A stretch of 59,124 nt of DNA from Anabaena subtropica FACHB-260 (GCF_014697105.1 NZ_JACJRF010000033.1:1-59124); one strand, 5' to 3'; counted from the stretch's first letter, positions 26,775 to 36,736 are shown. Notes: generated from the letters alone by a model not told the origin. Made by a program: numbers and translations.

Positions 26775-27623
26775 ATGACTTGGATAATTGGTCATCTTCT
26801 CGCCATTGGTATTGGTATTAGTTTAGGGTTACTTGGTGGTGGTGGTTCCGTGCTGGCTTTACCTGTGTTGGTATATGTCATGGGAATTGCGCCCAAAAAT
26901 GCGATCGCTATGACTTTAGTGATTGTTGGTACAGTTAGTTTATTAGGTAGCATCTCCCATTGGCGTGCAGGAAATATCCAGTGGAAAACTGGTTATATTT
27001 TTGGTGCGGCGACAATGTTAGGAGCTTTTTTTGGGGCTAGGTTGGCTACACTGCCATTTATTACTGATAATATCCAAATGTTGCTGTTTGCGCTGTTGAT
27101 GTTGGTGGCTAGTATCATCATGATTCAGCGCAGCACCCGCACTCAAAAATCTGACGATACAATACCTTACCCACCACCAGTATGTAAATATTGCTGGCTG
27201 TGGTTGATGAGTGAAGGAATTATAGTTGGTGGTTTGACTGGTTTGGTTGGTGTTGGTGGCGGGTTTGCGATTATTCCGGCTTTGGTGTTACTTGGTAAAG
27301 TACCAATGAAAGCAGCAATTGGCACATCTTTATTCATTATCGCCATGAATGCGATCGCTGGCTTTCTCGGTTATTTAGGACACGTCACTTTAGACTGGAA
27401 TCTCATATTTAGTTTTATACTCGCTGCTAGTGGTGGAACTTTGCTTGGTGCATATTTGACTAGGTTTGTCCCTGCGGCTAGATTGCAAAAGAGTTTTGGC
27501 TATTTTCTGTTAGCAGTAGCAGCATTTGTATTATTTCAAAACCGTGGCGTATTTTCACCAAAACCCACAGCTTCTACAAAACTTAATTTGCAAATGAACG
27601 CATCTGTTAGGGATACTTTCTAA
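26775..27623 (+). CDS. TauE/SafE-family permease (putative sulfite exporter)
   Basis: This is a 282-residue polytopic membrane protein with about eight hydrophobic segments and the family's repeated glycine-rich motifs GLLGGGGSVLALPVLVYV and GLVGVGGGFAIIPALVLL at the start of each half. It is the third gene of the ArsR-controlled operon, directly after the rhodanese. Sulfite, the product of persulfide oxidation, is the natural substrate guess; thiosulfate or other organosulfonates are alternatives. Confidence 0.9.
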   Translation: MTWIIGHLLAIGIGISLGLLGGGGSVLALPVLVYVMGIAPKNAIAMTLVIVGTVSLLGSISHWRAGNIQWKTGYIFGAATMLGAFFGARLATLPFITDNIQMLLFALLMLVASIIMIQRSTRTQKSDDTIPYPPPVCKYCWLWLMSEGIIVGGLTGLVGVGGGFAIIPALVLLGKVPMKAAIGTSLFIIAMNAIAGFLGYLGHVTLDWNLIFSFILAASGGTLLGAYLTRFVPAARLQKSFGYFLLAVAAFVLFQNRGVFSPKPTASTKLNLQMNASVRDTF

Positions 27624-27697
27624 AGTAAAGTGAGAAGCTAACCTGTTGCTTGTATATAAGTTTGACGCACGCTGATTTTAGTAGAGAAAAATGGATT

Positions 27698-28276
27698 ATG
27701 ACTGCTTTAACTTTACAGTTACCACCTCATCTCAAATTGACAGATGAAGAATTTGAGCAAATTGTGGCTGTGAATCAAGAATTACGTTTGGAATTAACTG
27801 CTGACGGGGAATTAGTAATCATGTCACCCACTGGGGGAGAAACGGGAAACCGTAATTTCGATTTATTAGGTCAACTATGGTTGTGGAACAGTCAAAATAA
27901 TTTAGGAAAAGCTTTTGATTCTTCCACTGGTTTTAAACTTCCTAATGGCGCAACTCGTTCTCCTGATGCTTCTTGGTTAAAAATGGAACGGTGGGATATT
28001 CTCATACCACAACAAAGAAAAAAATATCTTCCCTTGTGTCCAGATTTTGCGGTGGAATTGGTTTCGGAAACTGATGATGTAGAAGATACTCAAGGCAAAA
28101 TGCTGGAATATTTGGCAAATGGATTACAACTGGGTTGGTTAATTAATCCCAAAGATAAACTGATAATAATTTATCGTCCCCATCAAGCCCCAGAAGTTTT
28201 ACAATCTCCTACAAATTTATCTGGTGAAGATGTTCTTCCTGGGTTTATTTTAAATTTACAGCCTATTTTTGCATAG
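27698..28276 (+). CDS. Uma2-family (PD-(D/E)XK nuclease-fold) protein
   Basis: This is a 192-residue protein of the Uma2 family, which is greatly expanded in cyanobacteria. Landmarks are ELRLELTADGELVIMSPTGG, then FKLPNGATRSPDASWL (nuclease-like Asp) and FAVELVSETDD with the catalytic-type Glu. ATG 27698 is chosen over an upstream TTG at 27650. The biological role of these nuclease-fold proteins is unknown; they often travel as solitary genes. It follows the sulfur operon by 75 bases and may be separate. Confidence 0.88.
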   Translation: MTALTLQLPPHLKLTDEEFEQIVAVNQELRLELTADGELVIMSPTGGETGNRNFDLLGQLWLWNSQNNLGKAFDSSTGFKLPNGATRSPDASWLKMERWDILIPQQRKKYLPLCPDFAVELVSETDDVEDTQGKMLEYLANGLQLGWLINPKDKLIIIYRPHQAPEVLQSPTNLSGEDVLPGFILNLQPIFA

Positions 28277-28311
28277 CTTTGATTTTGATCATTTTTTGAG
28301 AAAGATTTTTG

Positions 28312-28393
28312 CCCCTCTCCTCGTCGGATCGAAAAGTCTGAGCAGAGGCTTCCTCCACTCAGAACTTTTCAAGACAGAAGAGTTGGGGAGAGG
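28312..28393. repeat. Nested dispersed hairpin repeat
   Basis: An outer pair CCCCTCTCC / GGGGAGAGG encloses a second pair GAAAAGTCTGAG / CTCAGAACTTTTC with an AGAGG/CCTCC core. The smaller hairpin appears inserted into the larger, as is typical of small dispersed repeats. It sits between convergent genes and may terminate both. Confidence 0.6.
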
Positions 28394-28423
28394 TTCATCA
28401 AACTCACGTTAATGTCATTATTT

Positions 28424-29386
28424 CTATAGAGAATGTGGACTATCAACACCACTAATTTTTAATACATCACTCATGGTTACACAGTAATTAGGTAAGCCGA
28501 AACTATCAGGATTAATGACTGTATCATAGGTAAAATGGCGATAGTTCATACAGAAGCGATCCCAATCTGCCATTTGAATCCGAAATACAGCAATAATTAA
28601 ATTTGCCAATGATAAAGATAGGGGGATACGGAAAGAAATCTTTTTGCCGAGATAAGCGCAGACTTCTTCTATTGCTTGATTAGCAGTTAAACGCTTTTGA
28701 CCTAGAACCAGTTTACGTGGTGTATCTTCTGTGGGAGGATTAACTATTAAATATTTAACTACGCTGGCGATATCTTTGCCGTGAATGAAGTGAAAACTAC
28801 CATCGGCTTGCAAGAAGCGAGCTAAATTCATGTACTTGGTAACTTCTGGGATACCAGATGTGAGATGAGAATAGGGTTTTTTGGCATCACCACCTAAAAC
28901 TAAGGTGGGGAAAACAGTGGTAATTTTAGGTGCAATACTTAATTCTGCTATTTTGTGTAAACACTCATATTTAGAACGGATATAATCTGTGCCAATTTCC
29001 CCAGCTTCTTTGAGTGGTTGATTTTTACTATCTAAAACACTGGCGGTAGAAAAATAAATAACTTGTTGACAACGGTCGGGATCTAATAGATTAAGTAACT
29101 CTATAGTTTTAGATACATTAATATCAAAGGTTTGTTCACCACCCCAAGCTGTTGCTGTGAGTACGGCTACATCAATTGTGGATAATAAATCAGCAAATTG
29201 ACTAATATTTTGCATATCACCCTGTAATACAGTAATACCAGGACGAATCTGAGTATCAACTTGTAATTTACTGGGGTTTCTGACTAATAAATATAGTTCA
29301 TAATCTGTTTCTTGAATTAGGGCTTCGCTAATATAGTGACCTATACAACCACTAGCACCGGTCACAAAAATTCTTTTTTTAGTCAT
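28424..29386 (-). CDS. NAD(P)-dependent epimerase/dehydratase family protein
   Basis: This is a 320-residue extended short-chain dehydrogenase: the nucleotide motif VTGASGCIGHYI near the start and a catalytic Tyr-Lys pair in TDYIRSKYECLHK. The C-terminal half (FHFIHGKDIASVVKYLI) is normal for the family. The substrate cannot be read from sequence. It is a single gene upstream of hemE on the same strand, with about 175 bases containing repeats between them, so co-transcription is uncertain. Confidence 0.8.
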   Translation of the reverse strand: MTKKRIFVTGASGCIGHYISEALIQETDYELYLLVRNPSKLQVDTQIRPGITVLQGDMQNISQFADLLSTIDVAVLTATAWGGEQTFDINVSKTIELLNLLDPDRCQQVIYFSTASVLDSKNQPLKEAGEIGTDYIRSKYECLHKIAELSIAPKITTVFPTLVLGGDAKKPYSHLTSGIPEVTKYMNLARFLQADGSFHFIHGKDIASVVKYLIVNPPTEDTPRKLVLGQKRLTANQAIEEVCAYLGKKISFRIPLSLSLANLIIAVFRIQMADWDRFCMNYRHFTYDTVINPDSFGLPNYCVTMSDVLKISGVDSPHSL

Positions 29387-29523
29387 GTGTTTGAAGTTTG
29401 GTTATTAGTTGTAGTGATAAATGGACAACTAATAAATACGCTAAGTTCCTAATTATGATTTATTCACGCAGTAGACGCTTTGCGGCTAACCCACAGGGTG
29501 GCGCAGAGAAGAAATTAGAGAGT

Positions 29524-29564
29524 TTGTCAGTTGTCAACCGACAACCGACAACTGACAACTGACT
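29524..29564. repeat. Short tandem repeats of CTGACAA / CCGACAA type
   Basis: About five heptamer-like units in a row (GTTGTCAACCGACAACCGAC...) end at the hemE stop. These are the heptameric STRR repeats known from filamentous cyanobacteria. Confidence 0.65.
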
Positions 29565-30615
29565 ACACCAAAACATTTAATTGCTTGGCTGTTTCAAAGA
29601 AGAAGGCGACATTTTCTTCTGGTGTGTCTGGTAGTACACCGTGTCCGAGGTTGAGAATATGACCCCAGTTACCAGCTTTGCGAACGGTATCGATGATGCG
29701 ATCGCGGATAAACTCTTTAGAGGCATAAAGTACACCAGGGTCAAGATTGCCCTGTACTTTCATCTGTTTGCCTAATCTAGCTCTAGCATCAGCCATGTCT
29801 ACTGTCCAATCTACAGTGACAATATCAGCACCAGATTGTCCCATGCGTTCTAGTACCCCAGCGCTACCACTTACGAGCAAAATCAAGGGTGTATCAGGAT
29901 GGGTTTGCTTGATTTGCTGGAATACTCGTTGCTGATAGGGTAGGGCAAAGGTGTCATAATCTTGGGGGCTGAGTTGTCCTGCCCAAGAGTCAAACATTTG
30001 TACTACTTGCGCGCCGGAGTCGATTTGGTAACGGGCATAAATGGCGATCGCATCGGCTAATTTAGTTAACAGTTGATGCAGAATCGCTGGCTCTGAGAAT
30101 GCCAGATTTTTGATGATGGAGTAGGTTTTGGAACCTTTACCCTCCACAGCATAGGCGGCTAGCGTCCAAGGCGCACCTACAAAGCCTAATACCGTTGATT
30201 GATTACCCACTTCTTGGCGTAATGCCTGCAATATGGTTTTAATGAACGGTAAAGCTGCTTCTGGTTCTAAGGGACGCAGTTGTTCAATTTGTGCTTGAGT
30301 GCGAATGGGCGCATGAATGATGGGGCCTTTACCTTCCGCAATGTCCATGTCAATTCCCAAGCCTGGCAAGGGGGTGACAATATCGGAAAATAAAATTACT
30401 CCGTCTGGCTGGAAAGCTTTCCAAGGTTGCAGGGAAACTTCAATCGCTACCTCTGGAATTTCAGAGCGATCGCGAAAAGAAGGATACTTTTCCCTTAAGT
30501 CTCGATATGCTTTCATATATCGTCCCGCTTGTCGCATCATCCAGACGGGGGGACGATCTACAATTTCACCACGAGCAGCCCGCAAAAGGTGAGGAGCCGT
30601 TGAAGTAACACCCAT
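29563..30615 (-). CDS. hemE: Uroporphyrinogen decarboxylase
   Basis: HemE converts uroporphyrinogen III to coproporphyrinogen III for heme and chlorophyll. This 350-residue protein has the family blocks [13 protein letters not shown] (substrate Arg), [39 protein letters not shown] and [11 protein letters not shown]. Length and all motifs are normal. hemF, the next enzyme of the aerobic pathway, is also in this window at 47.7 kb but not linked. Confidence 0.96.
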   Translation of the reverse strand: MGVTSTAPHLLRAARGEIVDRPPVWMMRQAGRYMKAYRDLREKYPSFRDRSEIPEVAIEVSLQPWKAFQPDGVILFSDIVTPLPGLGIDMDIAEGKGPIIHAPIRTQAQIEQLRPLEPEAALPFIKTILQALRQEVGNQSTVLGFVGAPWTLAAYAVEGKGSKTYSIIKNLAFSEPAILHQLLTKLADAIAIYARYQIDSGAQVVQMFDSWAGQLSPQDYDTFALPYQQRVFQQIKQTHPDTPLILLVSGSAGVLERMGQSGADIVTVDWTVDMADARARLGKQMKVQGNLDPGVLYASKEFIRDRIIDTVRKAGNWGHILNLGHGVLPDTPEENVAFFFETAKQLNVLV

Positions 30616-30886
30616 TTAACACTTCATCCTAAGTCACTTTTTTATGTCACTGTTTAGCTTATCATTCTGAGATTACGCTTTATTCAAGTCAGGTAGGGGG
30701 CAAAAGGTAGGAGGTTGGAGGAAAGAAATAAATTTACGGTTTAGTATTGCTTTTTTGCTTAAGCCAAAATAACTTGAAAACGCCGATGAAACGGAAATTT
30801 AGTAGTTGAGTTATAAACATCTTTAATCAACTTCTGCCCCCTGCTTCCTTCCCTCAACTTTTTTCCCTAGCTTTACTAAACTTAAT

Positions 30887-31645
30887 ATGCAAGCCAACTC
30901 TCATAGCTCACCTCGTGTTGCATCTACTAATAGTAATTCGCACTTAAGCAAGTTATTGATACCCCGTTCCCAACGTCGAATGTTCTTTTGCCAATTTACT
31001 TTAATGACCATTATGGGTTGGGTGGTAGGTGGTATTGCTAGTATTGCTTTAGAAAAAATTATCTGGGAAAGTTTGCCTACTGTTTTTGCTTTTGCGCCAC
31101 AAACCTCGGCTTTTTGGGTAAAACTAATGAGTAATGTTTTATTTGCTTTAGTTTTTGCGGCTGATCAAGCTTTGGTTATCCGTCGCTACCTTTCTGGGCG
31201 CTTGTGGTTGATTGCTACTAGCATCGGTTGGTTAATTGCCCATAGTGTGGCTAGTGCCTGGATTAACTATATTTCATCTATTGCAATTTCCCTTAACGAA
31301 AATCTAACTTTTGAAATAACGTTTATTTTGGGCTTTTTGTCAACATTTTCATATATTTTTTCGGGAATTTGGCTGGGATTCTTTCAATGGTTAGTTCTAC
31401 GGCGCTACACAACTAAATCTTGGTGGTGGAATTTTTTCCCTTCAGTTTCTTTCCTGTGTATCAGTTTGTTCGTTTGGTTGCTTTCTTTGGGACAAACTTT
31501 ACTTCCCGAAACTTACCGAACTCCTATATTGTATTGGAGTCAACAAGGATTTACAGCTATCATTCTGGGAATTATCCCAGCAATTGGCTTGTGTACTTTA
31601 AAAAGAAACTTACATAGGAAAGCTGGAATTACTAGCCCATCATAA
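30887..31645 (+). CDS. Polytopic membrane protein with internal repeat, unknown
   Basis: This is a 252-residue protein with about six hydrophobic segments after a polar N-terminus of some 35 residues. Two similar units are visible, ADQALVIRRYLSGRLWLIAT and FFQWLVLRRYTTKSWWWNFF. Each has a membrane helix ending in a Q-x-L-V-[IL]-R-R-Y motif followed by a Trp-rich segment. Such xQWLVLR repeats occur in several uncharacterised cyanobacterial membrane proteins. No function is known to me. It lies 40 bases before the oligopeptidase gene and may be co-transcribed. Confidence 0.65.
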   Translation: MQANSHSSPRVASTNSNSHLSKLLIPRSQRRMFFCQFTLMTIMGWVVGGIASIALEKIIWESLPTVFAFAPQTSAFWVKLMSNVLFALVFAADQALVIRRYLSGRLWLIATSIGWLIAHSVASAWINYISSIAISLNENLTFEITFILGFLSTFSYIFSGIWLGFFQWLVLRRYTTKSWWWNFFPSVSFLCISLFVWLLSLGQTLLPETYRTPILYWSQQGFTAIILGIIPAIGLCTLKRNLHRKAGITSPS

Positions 31646-31686
31646 GTGGCTATTTGCTGAATCTAGAGTACAGGTTGCATATTATA

Positions 31687-33753
31687 ATGAGTAAGTATAG
31701 TATTTTACAAAATCATCTCACACCGCCCATTGCGGATAAAGATTCCCAAGTTTTAGAGTTACATGGCGATCGCCGAATAGACAATTACTTTTGGATGCGC
31801 GATATAGATAACCCAAAAGTAGTTGAATATCTAGAAGCAGAAAATTCGTATACAACAGCAATGATGCAGCATACAGAAACGCTGCAAACAACACTCTACA
31901 ATGAAATGCTTTCGCGGATTAAAGAAACAGATTTATCAGTACCTTATCGCAAAGATAATTATTATTATTATTCCCGTACTGAAGCCGGAAAAGCTTATAG
32001 GATTTATTGCCGAAAAAAAGGTGGTCTTGATGCTCCTGAAGAAGTATTATTAGATGAAAATGAATTAGCCGCAGGACAGGATTTTTTTGAATTAGGTATA
32101 TTTGCTATTAGCCCTAATCATCAAATATTAGCTTACTCCTATGACACCAGTGGTTCTGAGCAATATACACTTTTATTTCTTGACTTGAACACACACCAAT
32201 TATATCCAGAAACTATTTCTGATACTTATTTTTCTTTTTGTTGGTGTAACGATAATCAAACTTCATTCTATACCAAAATTGATGCAGCAAATCGTCCTTA
32301 CCAACTTTTTAAACACACTTTAGGAACACACCCAAAAAACGATGAATTAATCTACCATGAACCGGATCATGCTTATGCTTTATCTGTAGGAAAAACTCGC
32401 AGTCAAGCATATATATTGATGTCTTTGCAAAGCAGCATCACGTCAGAGGTTCACTATCTAGATGCTAATAATCCTCATAGTGATTTTCAGATAATTTATT
32501 CACGGGAACCAGGAATAGAATATGAAGTTGAGCATCATAGTGATTACTTTTATATAGTCACAAATGAAGCTGCTACCAACTTTAAATTAGTCAAAACACC
32601 ATTAGCTGCAACATCGAAAGAGAATTGGCAAACCATAATTCCTCACCAGGAAGATGTGCTGTTATCAGGAGTCAGCCTGTTTATTAATCACTTAGTCATC
32701 TATGAAAGAAAGGATGGCTTGCAAACTGCGAGGGTACAAAATCTATCTACAGGGAATGAAAGTAATATCATTTTTCCTGAACCAACTTATCAATTTTCTG
32801 AAGGAAATAATCCAGAGTTCAATACTAATATCTTACGATTTAATTATACTTCTTTGATCACACCGCCATCTGTGTTTGATTATGATATGGAAACCCAGGA
32901 ACAAGAGTTGAAAAAACAGACAGAAGTTCTGGGAAACTACGATAAAACTCAATATCAAAGTGAGTGGTTACTGGCTACTGCTGAAGATGGTACACAAATT
33001 CCCATATCAATTGTTTACAAACAGGACATTAAAAAAGACGGTAAAAACCCTTTGCTGCTGACAGGATATGGTGCTTATGGTGCATCTTACCCGTCATCCT
33101 TTTCATCAGCGAGACTAGCATTGCTAGATAGAGGAGTAGTGTTTGCTATCGCTCACATTCGCGGTGGTGAAGAGATGGGGCGCAAGTGGTATGAAGATGG
33201 CAAATTTTTACATAAAAAGAACACCTTTACAGATTTTATCGCCTGTGCTGAGTATTTAATCAAAGAAGGTTGGACACAGAGCGATCGCCTAGCGATTACA
33301 GGTGGAAGCGCCGGGGGTTTATTAATGGGAGCAGTGATTAATTTGCGTCCCGAATTATTTCAAGTTGTAGTTGCCGATGTACCCTTTGTAGATGTAGTGA
33401 CAACAATTTTGGATACCTCTTTACCTCTATCAGCAATGGAATGGGAAGAATGGGGTAATCCCAACGATCAAGTCTACTATGACTATATGAAATCTTACTC
33501 ACCCTACGATAATGTTGAAGCGAAAGACTACCCCCATTTGCTAATTACTGCTGGTTTAAACGATTCTCGTGTCAAATACTGGGAACCAGCCAAATGGACA
33601 GCCAAACTGCGACAACTCAAAACAGATAACAATATTCTCCTGCTAAAAACCAATATGGAAGCCGGACATAGCGGTGCATCAGGGCGTTATGAAAGCTTAC
33701 GAGAACTAGCTTTTGAGTATGCTTTCATTTTGGATCGTTTAGGTTTAGTTTAA
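31687..33753 (+). CDS. ptrB: Oligopeptidase B-like S9A peptidase
   Basis: This is a prolyl-oligopeptidase-family cytosolic peptidase of 688 residues from ATG 31687 (a TTG at 31654 would add eleven). The N-terminus (DNYFWMRDIDNPKVVEYLEAENSYT) and the beta-propeller are typical of oligopeptidase B. The catalytic domain shows GGSAGG for the nucleophile, LNDSRVKYWEP for the Asp and EAGHSGASGR for the His. It likely cleaves small peptides after basic residues. A hairpin repeat follows the gene. Confidence 0.9.
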   Translation: MSKYSILQNHLTPPIADKDSQVLELHGDRRIDNYFWMRDIDNPKVVEYLEAENSYTTAMMQHTETLQTTLYNEMLSRIKETDLSVPYRKDNYYYYSRTEAGKAYRIYCRKKGGLDAPEEVLLDENELAAGQDFFELGIFAISPNHQILAYSYDTSGSEQYTLLFLDLNTHQLYPETISDTYFSFCWCNDNQTSFYTKIDAANRPYQLFKHTLGTHPKNDELIYHEPDHAYALSVGKTRSQAYILMSLQSSITSEVHYLDANNPHSDFQIIYSREPGIEYEVEHHSDYFYIVTNEAATNFKLVKTPLAATSKENWQTIIPHQEDVLLSGVSLFINHLVIYERKDGLQTARVQNLSTGNESNIIFPEPTYQFSEGNNPEFNTNILRFNYTSLITPPSVFDYDMETQEQELKKQTEVLGNYDKTQYQSEWLLATAEDGTQIPISIVYKQDIKKDGKNPLLLTGYGAYGASYPSSFSSARLALLDRGVVFAIAHIRGGEEMGRKWYEDGKFLHKKNTFTDFIACAEYLIKEGWTQSDRLAITGGSAGGLLMGAVINLRPELFQVVVADVPFVDVVTTILDTSLPLSAMEWEEWGNPNDQVYYDYMKSYSPYDNVEAKDYPHLLITAGLNDSRVKYWEPAKWTAKLRQLKTDNNILLLKTNMEAGHSGASGRYESLRELAFEYAFILDRLGLV

Positions 33754-33850
33754 GAAAGTTAGGTAGGAAACGGTACAACTTTATACAGTAAAGTTCCCCC
33801 ACAATCACCAGACAAAATTCACCATTGAACATTAGACACAGATCAAATTG

Positions 33851-33890
33851 ATGTAGAGATGTAGAGATGTAGCAATGCTACATCTCTACC
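33851..33890. terminator. Hairpin repeat between convergent genes
   Basis: GATGTAGA units are tandemly repeated, and GTAGAGATGTAGC (33861-33873) pairs with GCTACATCTCTAC (33877-33889) around a 3-base loop. This is a strong stem between the convergent oligopeptidase and DUF3370 genes. It resembles a common Nostoc dispersed hairpin. Confidence 0.6.
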
Positions 33891-33907
33891 AAGGGTTTTG
33901 CGTAATG

Positions 33908-35263
33908 CTACTGAGTGGCTACTGTTAATACCTGCGGTGGTGAAGCATCGGGGGGATAGAGAAAGTCTACCTCTACCAAACGGCGATCGCCTGTCTTCAT
34001 ATTCAATCTAGCCAAAGCTTCCCCAGGTTGACCCCGCCTCTGGACTAAATGTACAAATCGAGTTTGTTGTTGTCCTTGATCATCTCTGTAACGTATCCGC
34101 ACACTCCCCCGAAAGAAGACTTGACGAGCTGGTGTAGTAAAAAAGCGTAGTCCCTGTTTCGTCAGCTGATCTTCCTTAATCGGAGTCTGCACAGATACAC
34201 TCACAGTTTGAGCATTAGGAGTATTGTTATGCAAGGGCAACTTTAAACTATATTGAATAGCGTAATTACCATGAGCGCGATAGGCGGTATCAGGATAACG
34301 CACCAACATAGGCGCACTCTGAATTTGACCAGTCCCTAAAGTTCCACCATGTAAGGTACTTAGAGCATAAGAAAAAGCCTGTCCTGATTGGGGAATCGTT
34401 AAACTTCTGGCTTTGGGACTATCTACTATAAAAGAGCGCCAATAGGAACCACGAGCCACCCCAGCCACGCGTCCATAAATTCTCGGTTTACCAGTTTCGT
34501 CTAGGGGTGTAGGTGTCCTATCCCTGGGACTGGACACATCACTATTATCTAGTAAATTTTGCCACTCTTCTATAGTCGGCGCACGCTCACTACCATCAGC
34601 GTTGGTACGAGCAAACATAGCCAGACTAGCTGCATAGACTGTACCATTAGTCCGCAGTCGGGCAAAAGTTGAGCGACCATTTAAGGGTGGTGTCAATTCC
34701 CGCACAGGTATAGGTTGATTCAAGAGCATTCGACTTTGCCCTGGTGGTATGACAATTTGAGCCGGGAAAATCTCTTGTCGCCGTCCTCTTAATACATCAG
34801 CCGTAACACGACTACCAGGCCCCGCAAACACGTTACCCAAATTATTCTCAACAAAAGATGCTAACTCAATAAACGGTGCATCCGGTTGACTTAAATAACT
34901 CGCTCCTTGCAAAACATTTATCGTCACTGGTTGGGATGTAGGATTATGCAAAAGTATCCCTAAATATAATGAGCGTAAATCTTCCGGTGGTTCCGCTCTA
35001 GCAACGTGGTGGGCAAACACATCAAATCGCCCACGAAAAGGATAATTCAAATGAGCTGATGGTGCTTTTTTTCCTGCTGGTGGAAAAGTTGAAAGTAAAA
35101 TTCCTTCTTTTAAAACTAATTCTGGACTATTGCTATTAAATGTGGGTATTGAATCTAACTGTCCTGGTAAAGCACGGACTTCTTGAGGTTGCACTACTTC
35201 TTCAGGCGGTGGTGCAGTAGGAGTTGATTGAGCCACTAAAAAACTTAGTAATAAAGACAACAT
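33908..35263 (-). CDS. DUF3370 family exported protein
   Basis: This is a 451-residue protein with a short hydrophobic N-terminus (LSLLLSFLVAQ) that serves as a signal peptide, then a Pro-rich stretch. The body has the cyanobacterial DUF3370 features EVRALPGQLD, LYLGILLHNPTSQPVTI, FAGPGSRVTADVLRG and VIPPGQSRMLL. It looks all-beta and probably resides in the periplasm or cell envelope. The function is unknown. It is a monocistronic unit. Confidence 0.82.
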   Translation of the reverse strand: MLSLLLSFLVAQSTPTAPPPEEVVQPQEVRALPGQLDSIPTFNSNSPELVLKEGILLSTFPPAGKKAPSAHLNYPFRGRFDVFAHHVARAEPPEDLRSLYLGILLHNPTSQPVTINVLQGASYLSQPDAPFIELASFVENNLGNVFAGPGSRVTADVLRGRRQEIFPAQIVIPPGQSRMLLNQPIPVRELTPPLNGRSTFARLRTNGTVYAASLAMFARTNADGSERAPTIEEWQNLLDNSDVSSPRDRTPTPLDETGKPRIYGRVAGVARGSYWRSFIVDSPKARSLTIPQSGQAFSYALSTLHGGTLGTGQIQSAPMLVRYPDTAYRAHGNYAIQYSLKLPLHNNTPNAQTVSVSVQTPIKEDQLTKQGLRFFTTPARQVFFRGSVRIRYRDDQGQQQTRFVHLVQRRGQPGEALARLNMKTGDRRLVEVDFLYPPDASPPQVLTVATQ

Positions 35264-35441
35264 AGGTGAAATTCAAAATTAAATAGTAACTGGGATTGGC
35301 GATTAAGAACTGGTCAAAAGGGGCAAGGTGTAGGAGGAAAATGGAAAATCTTTACCTAAGTTTATCCCCCTTGCTCCCTATCCCTCTGCTCCCCCGCTTC
35401 TTCTTCCTCATCTTCCCGCCCTCGCCTCGACGGTAATAATT

Positions 35442-35954
35442 TTATAAAAGTGCCAGATTGTTAATAATTAATAAGAAATCTGCGAGAATTGCCATCAAAT
35501 TTTCCTGATTCAATACTGGAACATGAACAAAAACACAATGAGATGATAGTTTCTTTTGTCCTAAGTAGTCTAGTACTGAATAATAAAGACCTTCACAAAC
35601 AAATTTACCGCAGTCTTCACTAATATCAGTTACCGTTGCTCCCACGAGTAATTGTTTTAAATCAATTGTGGTCTGTAAAAAGGTTTCTCCACAGGTCGCA
35701 CCTACTTCTACACTCAATTTTTTACGGCTTGCCGCCATGCCACAACAGATAATGTAATCTGGTGAGAATTCCTCTATCTTTGCCATCACTAGGGAACTAG
35801 CAACCCCGGTATCAACTGGTAACAAGCGCAAAAAATTTAAATCTAATGGAAGTGAGTTAAGTTTAGTGACTTCAAATAATAAATCATCAGAAGAATTTGA
35901 CTCTTGATCATCAAGCCAAATATCAAAAGAAGTTAATAGAATTCTTTTCTTCAT
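35442..35954 (-). CDS. Short C15 (pyroglutamyl-peptidase I)-like protein
   Basis: This 170-residue protein resembles pyrrolidone-carboxylate peptidases, which are usually about 205-220 residues. The presumed triad is present: Glu in KKLSVEVGA, Cys in DCGKFVCEGLYY and His in FVHVPVL. The N-terminal loops are shortened, and the usual GFEPFGG start motif has become TSFDIWLDD, so substrate choice may differ. It is divergent from hisH with 58 bases between the starts. Confidence 0.75.
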   Translation of the reverse strand: MKKRILLTSFDIWLDDQESNSSDDLLFEVTKLNSLPLDLNFLRLLPVDTGVASSLVMAKIEEFSPDYIICCGMAASRKKLSVEVGATCGETFLQTTIDLKQLLVGATVTDISEDCGKFVCEGLYYSVLDYLGQKKLSSHCVFVHVPVLNQENLMAILADFLLIINNLALL

Positions 35955-36012
35955 GGAAAATATTATTTAGAATAGAAAAACCCTCCATAAACAATTTACA
36001 AGGAGAAGGTCA

Positions 36013-36648
36013 ATGCCAGTTATTGCTGTTGTAGATTACGAGATGGGAAATTTGCATTCAGTTTGCAAAGGATTAGAAAAAGCAGGGGCGACTCCTATAA
36101 TCACTCATTCTCATAAGGAATTAACCAAGGCTGATGCAGTGATATTGCCGGGAGTGGGAGCATTTGATCCAGCAGTCCAGAGCCTGCGATCGCGTGATTT
36201 AGAACAACCAATTAAAGATACAATCGCCTCTGGCAAACCCTTCTTAGGCATCTGTTTAGGGCTGCAAATTCTTTTCGAAGCGAGTGCGGAAGGTAATCAA
36301 CCAGGACTAGGAATTATCAAAGGAAAAGTGAGGCGGTTTGTTTCTGAACCAGAAATTACCATTCCCCACATGGGGTGGAATCAATTGGAATTAACCCAAC
36401 CAAAAAGTATTTTGTGGGAGCATTTACCGCCCCAACCTTGGGTATATTTTGTGCATTCCTACTATGTTGACCCAGTTGAGCCTCAAGTTCGTGCTGCAAC
36501 CGTCACTCACGGTACGCAAACCGTCACAGCAGCCATTGCCCATGAAAACCTGATGGCAGTACAATTTCACCCAGAAAAATCATCAAATATTGGACTGCAA
36601 ATTCTGTCTAATTTTGTCTCTCAAGTACGGGAAAAAATCGCAGCATAA
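36013..36648 (+). CDS. hisH: Imidazole glycerol phosphate synthase subunit HisH
   Basis: This is the glutamine amidotransferase subunit that feeds ammonia to HisF in histidine synthesis. It has 211 residues: nucleophile C81 in GICLGLQ, the family PHMGWNQL segment, and the His/Glu pair in VQFHPEKSS. A strong AAGGAGAA ribosome-binding site precedes ATG 36013. hisF is not nearby, as usual in cyanobacteria with scattered his genes. Confidence 0.96.
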   Translation: MPVIAVVDYEMGNLHSVCKGLEKAGATPIITHSHKELTKADAVILPGVGAFDPAVQSLRSRDLEQPIKDTIASGKPFLGICLGLQILFEASAEGNQPGLGIIKGKVRRFVSEPEITIPHMGWNQLELTQPKSILWEHLPPQPWVYFVHSYYVDPVEPQVRAATVTHGTQTVTAAIAHENLMAVQFHPEKSSNIGLQILSNFVSQVREKIAA

Positions 36649-36660
36649 TATTAATTTGTC

Positions 36661-36736
36661 GGTCGTCAGTTGTCACTTGTCAGTAGACTAATTACTAGTA
36701 ACTAATGATTAATGACTAATGACCATTGACTAATGA
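36661..36736. repeat. Heptamer-like short tandem repeats up to the rsmD start
   Basis: Degenerate TAATGAC / TTGTCAG units fill the spacer between hisH and rsmD, and the last unit contributes the rsmD start codon (ACTAATGACTC). This is the STRR type found in several spacers here. Confidence 0.6.
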
